Shown here: positions 18,084-25,436 of the stretch, in pieces
Numbering within the stretch: the stretch's first letter is position 1
Layout: every line of letters begins with the position of its first letter
Assembly: GCA_964640435.1 (NCBI GenBank)
Contig: CAZXFJ010000010.1
Coordinates: 1-27,245 of the forward strand
Length of the DNA: 27,245 bases
From: GWA1-39-11 sp964640435
GTDB taxonomy: Bacteria > Patescibacteriota > Microgenomatia > Levybacterales > GWA1-39-11
Direction of reading: 5' to 3'
The notes under the pieces: model-generated
The model's database searches: none
What the model saw: the letters and a program-made list of their open reading frames with translations, nothing else
What the model was told of the DNA's origin: nothing
Program-made: the position numbers and the translations under genes

Positions 18084-19298
18084 GTGAGAAAAAAAAGAGG
18101 TTTTATTAACTTGCTAAAAGCAAAGGTTGCTATTAATGATTCAGTATTAATATTTGGTGTTGTAGTTATAGCATTAAGCTTCGTTGCTCTTCTATATATT
18201 CTTTACTCTCAAAATACAGCTCACAAAATATCACTTACTTCTCTAAAGCAACAACTTGAACAAACCCAAAAAAAGCTGGTTGATTTTCAAAATCAAGATC
18301 AGGTAAAAATAAACCTGGCGCTTAAAGGGGAAATCGATAATATTAATAAAACATTTAAAAAAGCTGAAGGATCATATGAGGCAATTGCAGATCTTGATGC
18401 GCAAAAAGGGAAAACAGAACCATTTAAAAAATCTTTAGCACTTGTTTTAAGTCAACTATCTGACAGGAAATATGCATCTGCCGATGCGGAGCTAAATAAG
18501 CTTGGTGCAGATATTAAAAAAGAACAAGATAGACTCGCCGCAACCGTTCAAAATACTTCTGGTGGGACAATTTCAACTGACAATTTACCCAAAACTAATA
18601 CACCACCTGGAAGCGGTTTCAGTAGACAAGTTGTTTCAGCGCTTGGAACAACGTATGTAGTGGATGTTGTTGCTGCTGATATGGGCTCTACTCGCGTAAT
18701 TGTAGATACTGCCACAGATGGTGATTGCCGAGATAATTGTCCAGTACTATCTCTTGGGGACTACGTTTCTAGAAACGGTGCGTTCGCAGGCGTTAATGGT
18801 TCATACTTCTGTCCTGCTGATTATCCATCTTGTGCTGGAAAAACAAATTCATTTGATACTTTAGCTATGAATAAAAATAAGAAATATATAAATTCAGATA
18901 ATAACGTTTATAGTACCGTTCCAGCAGTTATTTTTCAGCCAGGTTCCATGCGTTATGTGGGTGCTTCGCAGGAATGGGGACGGGATACTGGTGTTGATGG
19001 GGTTTTAGCAAATCAGCCATTACTTCTTACTGGTGGTGAAGTAAGATTTGGTGGTGGATCAGACCCCAAACAAGGGTCTAAGGGAAACCGTAGCTTTGTT
19101 GGAAATAAAGGCTCAACTGCATATATTGGTGTCGTTCGTAATGCGACCGTTGCGGAAGCAGCTCAAGTTCTGAAAGCAATGGGTCTTGAAGGAGCTATAA
19201 ATCTTGATTCTGGGGGTTCTACTGCCCTTTGGTCCGGAGGATATAAAGCGGGTCCCGGAAGAAATATTCCAAATGCTATACTATTTATTAGAAAATGA
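18084..19298 (+). CDS. Membrane-anchored phosphodiester glycosidase-like (NAGPA domain) protein
   Basis: A 404-aa protein starting with GTG. It has a basic N-terminus, one membrane helix (about residues 21-43), then a coiled-coil region (about 45-155) rich in Lys, Gln and Leu. A Thr/Pro/Gly linker leads to a C-terminal NAGPA domain (about 185-404). NAGPA signs are the NGSYFCP region, GAINLDSGGSTALWSGG (usual family form N-L-D-G-G-G-S) and NAILFIRK at the end. Several Cys (CRDNC, C..SC) suggest disulphides outside the cell. The family hydrolyses phosphodiester-linked sugars and in bacteria is tied to exopolysaccharide or wall polymers; the substrate here is unknown. It overlaps the next gene by four bases (ATGA). 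Confidence 0.85.
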   Translation: MRKKRGFINLLKAKVAINDSVLIFGVVVIALSFVALLYILYSQNTAHKISLTSLKQQLEQTQKKLVDFQNQDQVKINLALKGEIDNINKTFKKAEGSYEAIADLDAQKGKTEPFKKSLALVLSQLSDRKYASADAELNKLGADIKKEQDRLAATVQNTSGGTISTDNLPKTNTPPGSGFSRQVVSALGTTYVVDVVAADMGSTRVIVDTATDGDCRDNCPVLSLGDYVSRNGAFAGVNGSYFCPADYPSCAGKTNSFDTLAMNKNKKYINSDNNVYSTVPAVIFQPGSMRYVGASQEWGRDTGVDGVLANQPLLLTGGEVRFGGGSDPKQGSKGNRSFVGNKGSTAYIGVVRNATVAEAAQVLKAMGLEGAINLDSGGSTALWSGGYKAGPGRNIPNAILFIRK

Positions 19299-22135
19299 GG
19301 ATTAAAATACACAAACTATTGCTATTTTTTCTATCCATATTCTTTTTTCTTATAATCCCCTCTGATGCTCTCGCTGCAAGTCCTACGCCGATTATTCTTC
19401 CGAGCAATGTTGGAGCAAGTGATGCTGTATATACGATTGCTAATGATGGAGATATATCTTATCTGGGTGGATACTTTGAATTCTTAGGGGTACCTACAGT
19501 ATATTTAGGGCAGTTTTCTTCTACAACTGGGGCTAAACAAAGTTTTTTTCCTCAACCTAATCGCGTTGTTGCTGGAGTAGTTTCGGATAGAAACGGAGGA
19601 TATTATGTAGCAGGGTCTTTTACCTCAATTGGAGGAGATTCAACGAGAAGATACTTGGTACATATTTTAAGTGATGGAACTATTGATACTAACTTTAACC
19701 CTAGTCCCAATAATACTGCCAGAACTCTTGCTCTATCCCATGATGGAACTACTTTATATGTTTCAGGTCAGTTTACTTCCATCGGTGGAGCAAGCAGGAA
19801 TAGACTTGCAGCTCTTAATGCCACAACAGGTGCTGCAAGGGCATTTGATATTAATTTAACACAACCATTTATTACTTTTTTTGACTTTAAATTATCTGAC
19901 GATGATTCAATAATATATGTGGCAGGTAATTTTACTGCAGTAAATGACAATGTGCCCCGTAATCGTTTAGCAGCATTTACTACATCGAATGGAACGGTAA
20001 CAGCATTTGACCCAGATTTAAATGGACCCGTTGCAAGCATTGAACTTTCATCTGATGGTTCTATTATTTATGCAGGTGGAAGTTTTACAGCCATTAATGG
20101 ATTAACCTCACAGGCATATTTAGCAGCTTTTGATACATCTGATGGAACCGCCACTAGTTTTAATCCGGTTCTTGATCAAGAGGTAATGTCGCTTGATCTT
20201 TCAGACGACGGTAATACTCTATTCGCAGGTGGTAGATTCACAGATGTAAATTCAGGAACTACTAGAAACAAAATCGCCGCGTTTAATACTACAAATGGGA
20301 CTGCAACAAGTTTTAATCCAAATATTAATGTGGGATTTTATGCTACAAGTATTAAGTTGAGTTCGGATGAGAGTATACTTTATGCAGCTGGAAACTTTGA
20401 TGAAGTAAATGGAGGAACAGTTAGAAATAATTTTGCTGCATTTAATACTTCAAATAGTGCGGTTACCTCACTTGATATTGCCCCAGATGAAACATCGGCT
20501 ATTCTGCTCTCAGATGATGGAAGTAGGATTAATTTATGGGGTTCATTTATTATAACGAGTTCTGTAAGACGGCAATCTATAGGTGCAATAAACAATCAAA
20601 CAGGGGAAATACTCGATTTTAATCCAAATATTGTAGGAAATAATACTGTTTGGTCAATTTTTCTTTCACCTGACAAGAATACGATTTATGCGGCTGGAGA
20701 ATTCAACTCTGTAAATAGTGGAACAACAAGAAATCACATGGCAGCATTTGACAAGGATGGTGTAGTTACAAGTTTCGATCCAAATTTTGATAGCGATGTA
20801 TATTCGGCTGCCATATCATCTGATGGTAATACAATTTATGCGGGAGGAAATTTCTTAAATGTTAATGGTGGCACAACAAGAAACCATTTGGCTGCAGTAA
20901 GTGCTTCAAATGGAAATGCAACTTCATTTAACCCAGATGTCGATGGATATATTCAGACAATTTTGCTTTCACCAGATGACAGCACGCTTTATTTTGGTGG
21001 AGATTTCTCGAATATTAATACAAGTACGCCAAGAAATAATTTAGCCTCAGTTTCTACATCAACGGGTGTTGCAACAAATTTTGATCCAAATGTAGACAAT
21101 GATGTATGGTCACTAGCTCTGGCAAATAATGTTTTGTACGCTGGAGGAGACTTTTCAACAGTTAATGGTGGCACAACTAGAAATTATCTTGCCGGGTTTA
21201 ATGCTTCTGATGGCTCAGCAACCTCTTTTGATCCGGATCCTGACTCCACGGTTTTAGCTTTAACATATTCAAACACGAATACTCTTTATGCTGGAGGATT
21301 CTTTTTTAGTGTAAATGGTGGAGTGACAGATCGTCCCGGAATAGCCGGTTTTGATATCGATACCGGAATAGCCACTGATTTTAACCCATCATTTGATTTT
21401 GGGGTAACATCGCTTGTATTAAATCCCGACCAAGATACATTATTCACAGGAGGCTATTTTTTCGATACAACAAATGGTAATTTTGCAAGTTTTGCTGAGG
21501 TACCCGTGCCTTCACCATTGCCTACCTCAACTCCTACTCCTACACCCACCTCAGGCGGTGGAGGGGGAGGAGGATCTTCGCCACAGCCCTCAAATCCCGG
21601 ATCATCAACGTGTACAAATATTGCTCCTCAAGGAACACCTAATCTATTTCAGATAAACATAAAAGGTACAAATGCAACATTATATTTCGCGCCAGTTAAT
21701 GGCGCAAATAATTATTTAGTTTCTTATGGAACAGATTCAAATGCATCTCAATATAATGTAGGACTTACTGGATGGTCAAATGGTGTAGTTTCATATACTG
21801 TTGGCTCGTTAAATCCTAATACTGTATATAACTTCAAGGTAAGTTCAGGTAATGGATGCATGCAGGGGTCCTTCGGAAATATTATGGCAGCTAAAACAGC
21901 AGGTAATAAATCAACTGCCGTCTCTAAATTTTACAAAAATACATTTGTAGCTGTAACTTCACAAATATTTCCTGTTAAAAAAACAACAACATTAAAAACA
22001 ATGGCTCCCGCACCTATTCAAAGTACAACCACAGTAGTAAATCCGACAAATGCTCCAATTGTTAAACCAGCTAGTCCCGTTGCCAAGTCTGCACCTGTAA
22101 AAACGAAGTCATGTTTTCTGTTTATCTGTTGGTAG
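19295..22135 (+). CDS. Large secreted beta-propeller repeat protein with FN3-like domain
   Basis: A 946-aa protein. The signal peptide spans residues 1-28 (LLLFFLSIFFFLIIP, then ALAA). About 14 repeats of roughly 50 residues follow (about 50-735), each like xLYAGGxFxxVNGGTTRNx, then LAAFxxxxGxATSFxPxxD and SLxLSxDGN. They resemble the DUF5122/delta-60 type of beta-propeller repeat. A Pro/Thr-rich linker and a Gly run (about 737-765) lead to a fibronectin-III-like domain (about 775-870; NYLVSYGTDSNASQYN, LNPNTVYNFKVSSGNGC). A Thr/Pro/Lys-rich tail ends CFLFICW. Fourteen repeats would make two seven-bladed propellers; this is inference. Probably a surface-exposed binding protein. The last 27 nt overlap the convergent regulator gene. 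Confidence 0.85.
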   Translation: MRIKIHKLLLFFLSIFFFLIIPSDALAASPTPIILPSNVGASDAVYTIANDGDISYLGGYFEFLGVPTVYLGQFSSTTGAKQSFFPQPNRVVAGVVSDRNGGYYVAGSFTSIGGDSTRRYLVHILSDGTIDTNFNPSPNNTARTLALSHDGTTLYVSGQFTSIGGASRNRLAALNATTGAARAFDINLTQPFITFFDFKLSDDDSIIYVAGNFTAVNDNVPRNRLAAFTTSNGTVTAFDPDLNGPVASIELSSDGSIIYAGGSFTAINGLTSQAYLAAFDTSDGTATSFNPVLDQEVMSLDLSDDGNTLFAGGRFTDVNSGTTRNKIAAFNTTNGTATSFNPNINVGFYATSIKLSSDESILYAAGNFDEVNGGTVRNNFAAFNTSNSAVTSLDIAPDETSAILLSDDGSRINLWGSFIITSSVRRQSIGAINNQTGEILDFNPNIVGNNTVWSIFLSPDKNTIYAAGEFNSVNSGTTRNHMAAFDKDGVVTSFDPNFDSDVYSAAISSDGNTIYAGGNFLNVNGGTTRNHLAAVSASNGNATSFNPDVDGYIQTILLSPDDSTLYFGGDFSNINTSTPRNNLASVSTSTGVATNFDPNVDNDVWSLALANNVLYAGGDFSTVNGGTTRNYLAGFNASDGSATSFDPDPDSTVLALTYSNTNTLYAGGFFFSVNGGVTDRPGIAGFDIDTGIATDFNPSFDFGVTSLVLNPDQDTLFTGGYFFDTTNGNFASFAEVPVPSPLPTSTPTPTPTSGGGGGGGSSPQPSNPGSSTCTNIAPQGTPNLFQINIKGTNATLYFAPVNGANNYLVSYGTDSNASQYNVGLTGWSNGVVSYTVGSLNPNTVYNFKVSSGNGCMQGSFGNIMAAKTAGNKSTAVSKFYKNTFVAVTSQIFPVKKTTTLKTMAPAPIQSTTTVVNPTNAPIVKPASPVAKSAPVKTKSCFLFICW

Positions 22136-22843
22136 AGTTTTAGGGTGAAATCTATAACCTACCCCATGAACTGTTTGAAGTGTTTTAGGATTATTCCTAT
22201 CTTCCTCAATCTTATCTCTTAATTTTGATACATATACATCTATGCTTCTGTAGTCTTTAACATAGTGTCCTCGATATGGCCAGACGGATTGAAAAATTTG
22301 TGTTTTGCTTAAGGTTACATCTCTATTTAACATAAAGAACTTAAGTAGGTCATATTCTTTTTGTGTTAAATCTATTTGTTGGCCTCTAACTGTTACTGAT
22401 CTTTGTCCTTCATTCATTACTATTCCTCCTTGACTAATAAAACTAATTTCAGCAAATGGGTTGTAATTTTTTGGATCCAGAAGTCTTTTTAATACAGAAA
22501 CCGTTTGGAATTTTAAGTCGTCTTCTGCAACAGGTTTTGGTAAAAAATTTTCCGCACCCGCCTCAAGAGTATCTGCGATATAATTTGGGTTAAGGATTGA
22601 TGACATAGCAATAAAAGGTTTATTGTTTTGTGTTGTGAATCTATATAGGCTAAATTCATCAGTATCAAGGAGAACAAGATCAGGCCTTTTCTTTTTTCTT
22701 ATATTGGGATCATCAGGAGATTGAGCAATCCCCGTGGTTATATTTTCTTTAGCAAGAATTTTAGCAATTCTATTTCCTTCCTCCACTGTTTGCGTAAGAG
22801 CTAAGATGTGTGGTGGTTGCGAAAATTTTTCTCTTTCAGTCAT
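22109..22843 (-). CDS. OmpR/PhoB-type response regulator with incomplete receiver site
   Basis: A 244-aa protein. The receiver domain (about residues 11-118) keeps the phospho-acceptor Asp60 (VLLDTDE), the Ser/Thr (MSS) and the Lys of FLPKPV. The acidic pair normally after strand 1 is replaced (HILALTQTVEE), so phosphorylation may not occur in the usual way. The winged-helix DNA-binding domain (about 145-238) is complete: DLTQKEYDLLKFFMLNRD, DYRSIDVYVSKLRDKIEE and TVHGVGYRF. No histidine kinase is visible nearby. The ATG at 22843 is about 6 nt from the predicted start of a TTGCTA-17-TAAAAT promoter. It overlaps tail-to-tail with the propeller gene by 27 nt. Confidence 0.88.
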   Translation of the reverse strand: MTEREKFSQPPHILALTQTVEEGNRIAKILAKENITTGIAQSPDDPNIRKKKRPDLVLLDTDEFSLYRFTTQNNKPFIAMSSILNPNYIADTLEAGAENFLPKPVAEDDLKFQTVSVLKRLLDPKNYNPFAEISFISQGGIVMNEGQRSVTVRGQQIDLTQKEYDLLKFFMLNRDVTLSKTQIFQSVWPYRGHYVKDYRSIDVYVSKLRDKIEEDRNNPKTLQTVHGVGYRFHPKTLPTDKQKT

Positions 22844-22855
22844 AAATATTTAAGC

Positions 22856-22884
22856 ATTTTAAGATATATATGCTTTTGTAGCAA
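22856..22884 (-). promoter_or_regulatory. Promoter of the response regulator (TTGCTA-17-TAAAAT)
   Basis: The -35 at 22884-22879 and -10 at 22861-22856. The predicted start near 22849 gives a leader of about 6 nt. Confidence 0.6.
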
Positions 22885-22893
22885 ATGAATTTA

Positions 22894-22923
22894 TTGACAC
22901 GCACCTATTTAGTATGCTAACTT
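22894..22923 (+). promoter_or_regulatory. Probable promoter of the RNR-like small gene (TTGACA, weak -10)
   Basis: A consensus TTGACA at 22894-22899. The -10 is uncertain (TAACTT at 22918 with an 18-bp spacer, or TATGCT at 22913). Either way the start site lies after the first ATG at 22914. Confidence 0.45.
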
Positions 22924-22937
22924 TTAATAGACCCTAT

Positions 22938-23321
22938 ATGTGTATATCTGCCCTTGGATTAAAAGGTATTTCAAACCCGTTTAGTAGCAATATTCCCGTT
23001 TTTAGTGAAGATGGGACATTAAAGTCTTATGACTCTAAATTTGTTTTATCAATGATTGATAAAGCATGCGAGGATCTATCTGATCCATGGAAGATTGAAC
23101 AGCTCTACTCCCGAATTGAAGCATCAATTTATGGAGGAATAACTGAAAACCAGATAATAAAATTGACGCTCGATGCTGCAGCCTTTTATGCTCTATACGA
23201 CAAGGAATTTGTTATCGTTTCAGATAAGCTTGAGAAAAAATTGAAGTCAAGAGTTAAAAGAGAAAAAAATACATTAGAACTATACAAAATGAATGGTTTT
23301 TCCTCTGTCGTTTCATCCTAA
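22938..23321 (+). CDS. Small protein resembling the N-terminal region of ribonucleotide reductase large subunit
   Basis: A 127-aa protein beginning MCISALGLKGISNPFSSNIP. The centre (FVLSMIDKACEDLSDPWKIE, then LYSRIEASIYGGITENQII) resembles the N-terminal helical segment of RNR alpha chains. There, a KAC-like helix is followed by (L/I)YDGIT-x-x-E-I, then an A-x(3)-ALIE-x-DP-x-Y region; here that last part is AAAFYALYDKEFVIVSDKL. No catalytic RNR domain follows in this window, and the tail is basic (KKLKSRVKREKN). It could be a detached regulator or adaptor, or an RNR relic. The ATG at 22938 is preferred to 22914 because the latter lies within the predicted promoter. Similarity is by eye and moderate. 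Confidence 0.55.
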   Translation: MCISALGLKGISNPFSSNIPVFSEDGTLKSYDSKFVLSMIDKACEDLSDPWKIEQLYSRIEASIYGGITENQIIKLTLDAAAFYALYDKEFVIVSDKLEKKLKSRVKREKNTLELYKMNGFSSVVSS

Positions 23322-23363
23322 TTTAATAGATCAAAATGCATATTCAATATTATCCTGTAACTG

Positions 23364-23372
23364 TGATATGCT
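23364..23372 (+). promoter_or_regulatory. Extended -10 (TGATATGCT) before the ATP-grasp gene
   Basis: TATGCT at 23367-23372 with TG one base upstream. The predicted start near 23379 gives a leader of about 5 nt before the ATG at 23384. Confidence 0.5.
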
Positions 23373-23383
23373 AAAGGAACTTG

Positions 23384-24787
23384 ATGAAATATATAGTTTT
23401 TACTTTTGACGGTTCAGGTACTCCAGTCGCACATCATCTTCAAATGGAGGGTCAAGATGTAGTCCTCGCTCAAATTGAACACATGGGAAGTTTAGCGGCC
23501 AAAGGTGATGATGAATACACAGAAGGTAGAAAAGATAAAGAGATGAGGCTTTCTGTTTTTGATGGAATAGTTAAGAAGAAAAAGGCAGAAGACTTGATAA
23601 AAGAAATGAAGAAATACAAAAATCCTCAAGATTATTTTGTATATTTTGACACAAATGGACTGTATGCCCTAGCAGAACAAATTAAGGATCTTGGATTTAA
23701 TGGTAATTTCCCTACCCGCGAAGACTATCTATATGAAGTAGATCGTGATAAGGCAAAAGAGTTTGTAAAAAAGCACTACTCAAAACTTAATATTGCACGT
23801 AAGAAAGAATTTAAAAAAATAGCTGATGCAAAAAAATTCTTAGAAAATACTGATGAGGTTTGGGTTCTAAAAGGAAATAGCGATGAAACAAACGCATTCG
23901 TTCCTGATGTTGATGACCCGACTCTTGCTGCTAAACAAGTTGTAGAAGTTATGGATAAAGACCAAGGTGCTTATGAGTCAGAAGGATTTATTCTTGAAGT
24001 ACTTATCCCAAATGTAATGGAAATAACTCCAGAAAAGCTATATTACGACGGTGTACCAATAGCAGTATCAATAGATATTGAAAATAAGCCTTTAGGTAGT
24101 GGAAATATTTCAGTTCAAACAGGATGTGCTGCTGACATGGTTTTTCCAATTGCTGACACTGATAGAATTGCAGAGATTGCTTTTCCTCCAATCGTTGATG
24201 AACTAGCAAAACAGCACAAAGGACTTTTTTACTGGGACGCATCAATTCTTATTAATAAACGAGATGGAAAAATGTACTTTGGAGAGTTTTGTCCAAATAG
24301 ACCCGGCTATAATGCTTCCTTTACAGAATATGCTCAATGCGGAAGCGTGCATGAATTTTTTGAGAAAGTAGTTCAGCAGAAAAATCCATTCAAAATGGGA
24401 ACAGTTGCTACCTCAATTAGAATATTTAACCTCCATCGTGATAGTGAAACTGAGCATACTCTTGGAGGATTAACAATTGATTATTCACCAGAGGTCGAAA
24501 AAGATATCTGGTTATGGGATGTAAGGAAAAAAGGTCAAAAAATGGTAAACGTAGGTTATGGAGATATTATTGCTGTCATAACAGGTACGGGTGACTCAGT
24601 TGAGGAGGCAGTTAATAGAATGTATAGAAATCTTGATAAATTCTCATTTTTAGGAGCATATTATCGTCCCAAGGCAGATTATGTATCACTTGGTTACTCT
24701 ACTTCCATTCTTAATCGTCTAAATTATGGTATGGAGCGTGGACTGTACCAGATACCCTTTAAGGTAAAGATGGGAGATATTCTCTAG
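23384..24787 (+). CDS. PurD-like ATP-grasp ligase
   Basis: A 467-aa protein starting MKYIVFTFDGSGTPVAHHLQ. The order of segments resembles glycinamide ribonucleotide synthetase (PurD). These are an N-terminal nucleotide/substrate fold, an ATP-grasp middle (EVWVLKGNSDETNAFVPDV; EGFILEVLIPNVMEITPEKL), the Mg-binding region KMYFGEFCPNRPGYNASF (PurD has E-x-N-x-R-x-G-x-P/E), and a C-terminal B-like domain (DIIAVITGTGDSVEEAVNRM, then LDKFSFLGAYYR). The N-terminus is unlike PurD, which starts with a GxGGREHA motif, so the acceptor substrate is probably different. Expected chemistry is ATP-dependent carboxylate-amine (or thiol) ligation through an acyl phosphate. A TTG at 23381 is an alternative start. 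Confidence 0.75.
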   Translation: MKYIVFTFDGSGTPVAHHLQMEGQDVVLAQIEHMGSLAAKGDDEYTEGRKDKEMRLSVFDGIVKKKKAEDLIKEMKKYKNPQDYFVYFDTNGLYALAEQIKDLGFNGNFPTREDYLYEVDRDKAKEFVKKHYSKLNIARKKEFKKIADAKKFLENTDEVWVLKGNSDETNAFVPDVDDPTLAAKQVVEVMDKDQGAYESEGFILEVLIPNVMEITPEKLYYDGVPIAVSIDIENKPLGSGNISVQTGCAADMVFPIADTDRIAEIAFPPIVDELAKQHKGLFYWDASILINKRDGKMYFGEFCPNRPGYNASFTEYAQCGSVHEFFEKVVQQKNPFKMGTVATSIRIFNLHRDSETEHTLGGLTIDYSPEVEKDIWLWDVRKKGQKMVNVGYGDIIAVITGTGDSVEEAVNRMYRNLDKFSFLGAYYRPKADYVSLGYSTSILNRLNYGMERGLYQIPFKVKMGDIL

Positions 24788-24788
24788 A

Positions 24789-25226
24789 TTAACGAACCTT
24801 CCAGTTTTCTTTTGTTTTTTTAGCCTTTTTGGATTTTGTTGGCTTAACATTAACTTCAACGCTATATACATCTTTTTGGTATTCTTTCCAAGAAAGACCC
24901 ATGTTTTCAATAAAATGACGCTCAATGTTATTGGCCATTCTGTGGTATCTGCAGTATAGCTTGTATTGTTCAGGGTATTTTTCTTGAGCCCCATCGGTTG
25001 TATCAAAAGCATCAATCATTGACACGGGAATACCCGCTGAACGAATCAGTGAATATTCGATAAATTCATGAAGCATAATCCCATTATTATAGATAGGATT
25101 TTTCATGTCATATGAGATGATTGTGGAATCAAAATAATCTCCAACATCATCATATCTCATTGATTTTTTTACTCTAAATTTAAGCTTAGAGTAATCAACT
25201 AATTTGCCTAATTTACGCTTTGACAT
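24789..25226 (-). CDS. Hypothetical HExxE-motif protein, 145 aa
   Basis: Unrecognised basic protein starting MSKRKLGKLVDYSKLKFRVK. Its most striking part is NNGIMLHEFIEYSLIRSAGI, in which HEFIE could bind a metal as in HExxE/HExxH proteins. It is followed by DAFDTTDGAQEKYPEQYKLY and HRMANNIERHFIENMGLSWK, which offers further His residues. The C-terminus is Lys-rich (KPTKSKKAKKTKENWKVR). The ATG at 25226 is 2 nt from the start predicted by a TTTACT-17-TATAAT promoter. Its stop lies one base from the stop of the ATP-grasp gene (convergent). A small metal-dependent hydrolase is possible but unproven. Confidence 0.7.
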   Translation of the reverse strand: MSKRKLGKLVDYSKLKFRVKKSMRYDDVGDYFDSTIISYDMKNPIYNNGIMLHEFIEYSLIRSAGIPVSMIDAFDTTDGAQEKYPEQYKLYCRYHRMANNIERHFIENMGLSWKEYQKDVYSVEVNVKPTKSKKAKKTKENWKVR

Positions 25227-25234
25227 AGGCTTAT

Positions 25235-25263
25235 ATTATATATTATAGGCAGGAATTAGTAAA
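25235..25263 (-). promoter_or_regulatory. Promoter of the HExxE gene, leaderless (TTTACT-17-TATAAT)
   Basis: The -35 at 25263-25258 and -10 at 25240-25235; a second TATAAT lies at 25247-25242. The predicted start near 25228 is 2 nt from the ATG. Between 25264 and 25436 I see only A/T-rich sequence with no clear structure. Confidence 0.58.
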
Positions 25264-25436
25264 GTAGCATAATTATGAAGCTAAATAGCCACAAATATAA
25301 AGTAATCTTATAGTATTAGTTTGTGGAATAATTCTCTTCCCCTAAATACTGATTAATAGGTTTAAATTAATTTAATTTTTCATATTGTTTACAAATCTTT
25401 CATTTTATGACAGTATTGAATAGGCAGAAATAAATT

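Noticed and set aside
22060..22135. CFLFICW as a new C-terminal sorting signal of the propeller protein
   Set aside because: The region overlaps the opposite-strand regulator gene, whose coding constraint can explain it. No second example is available in the window.
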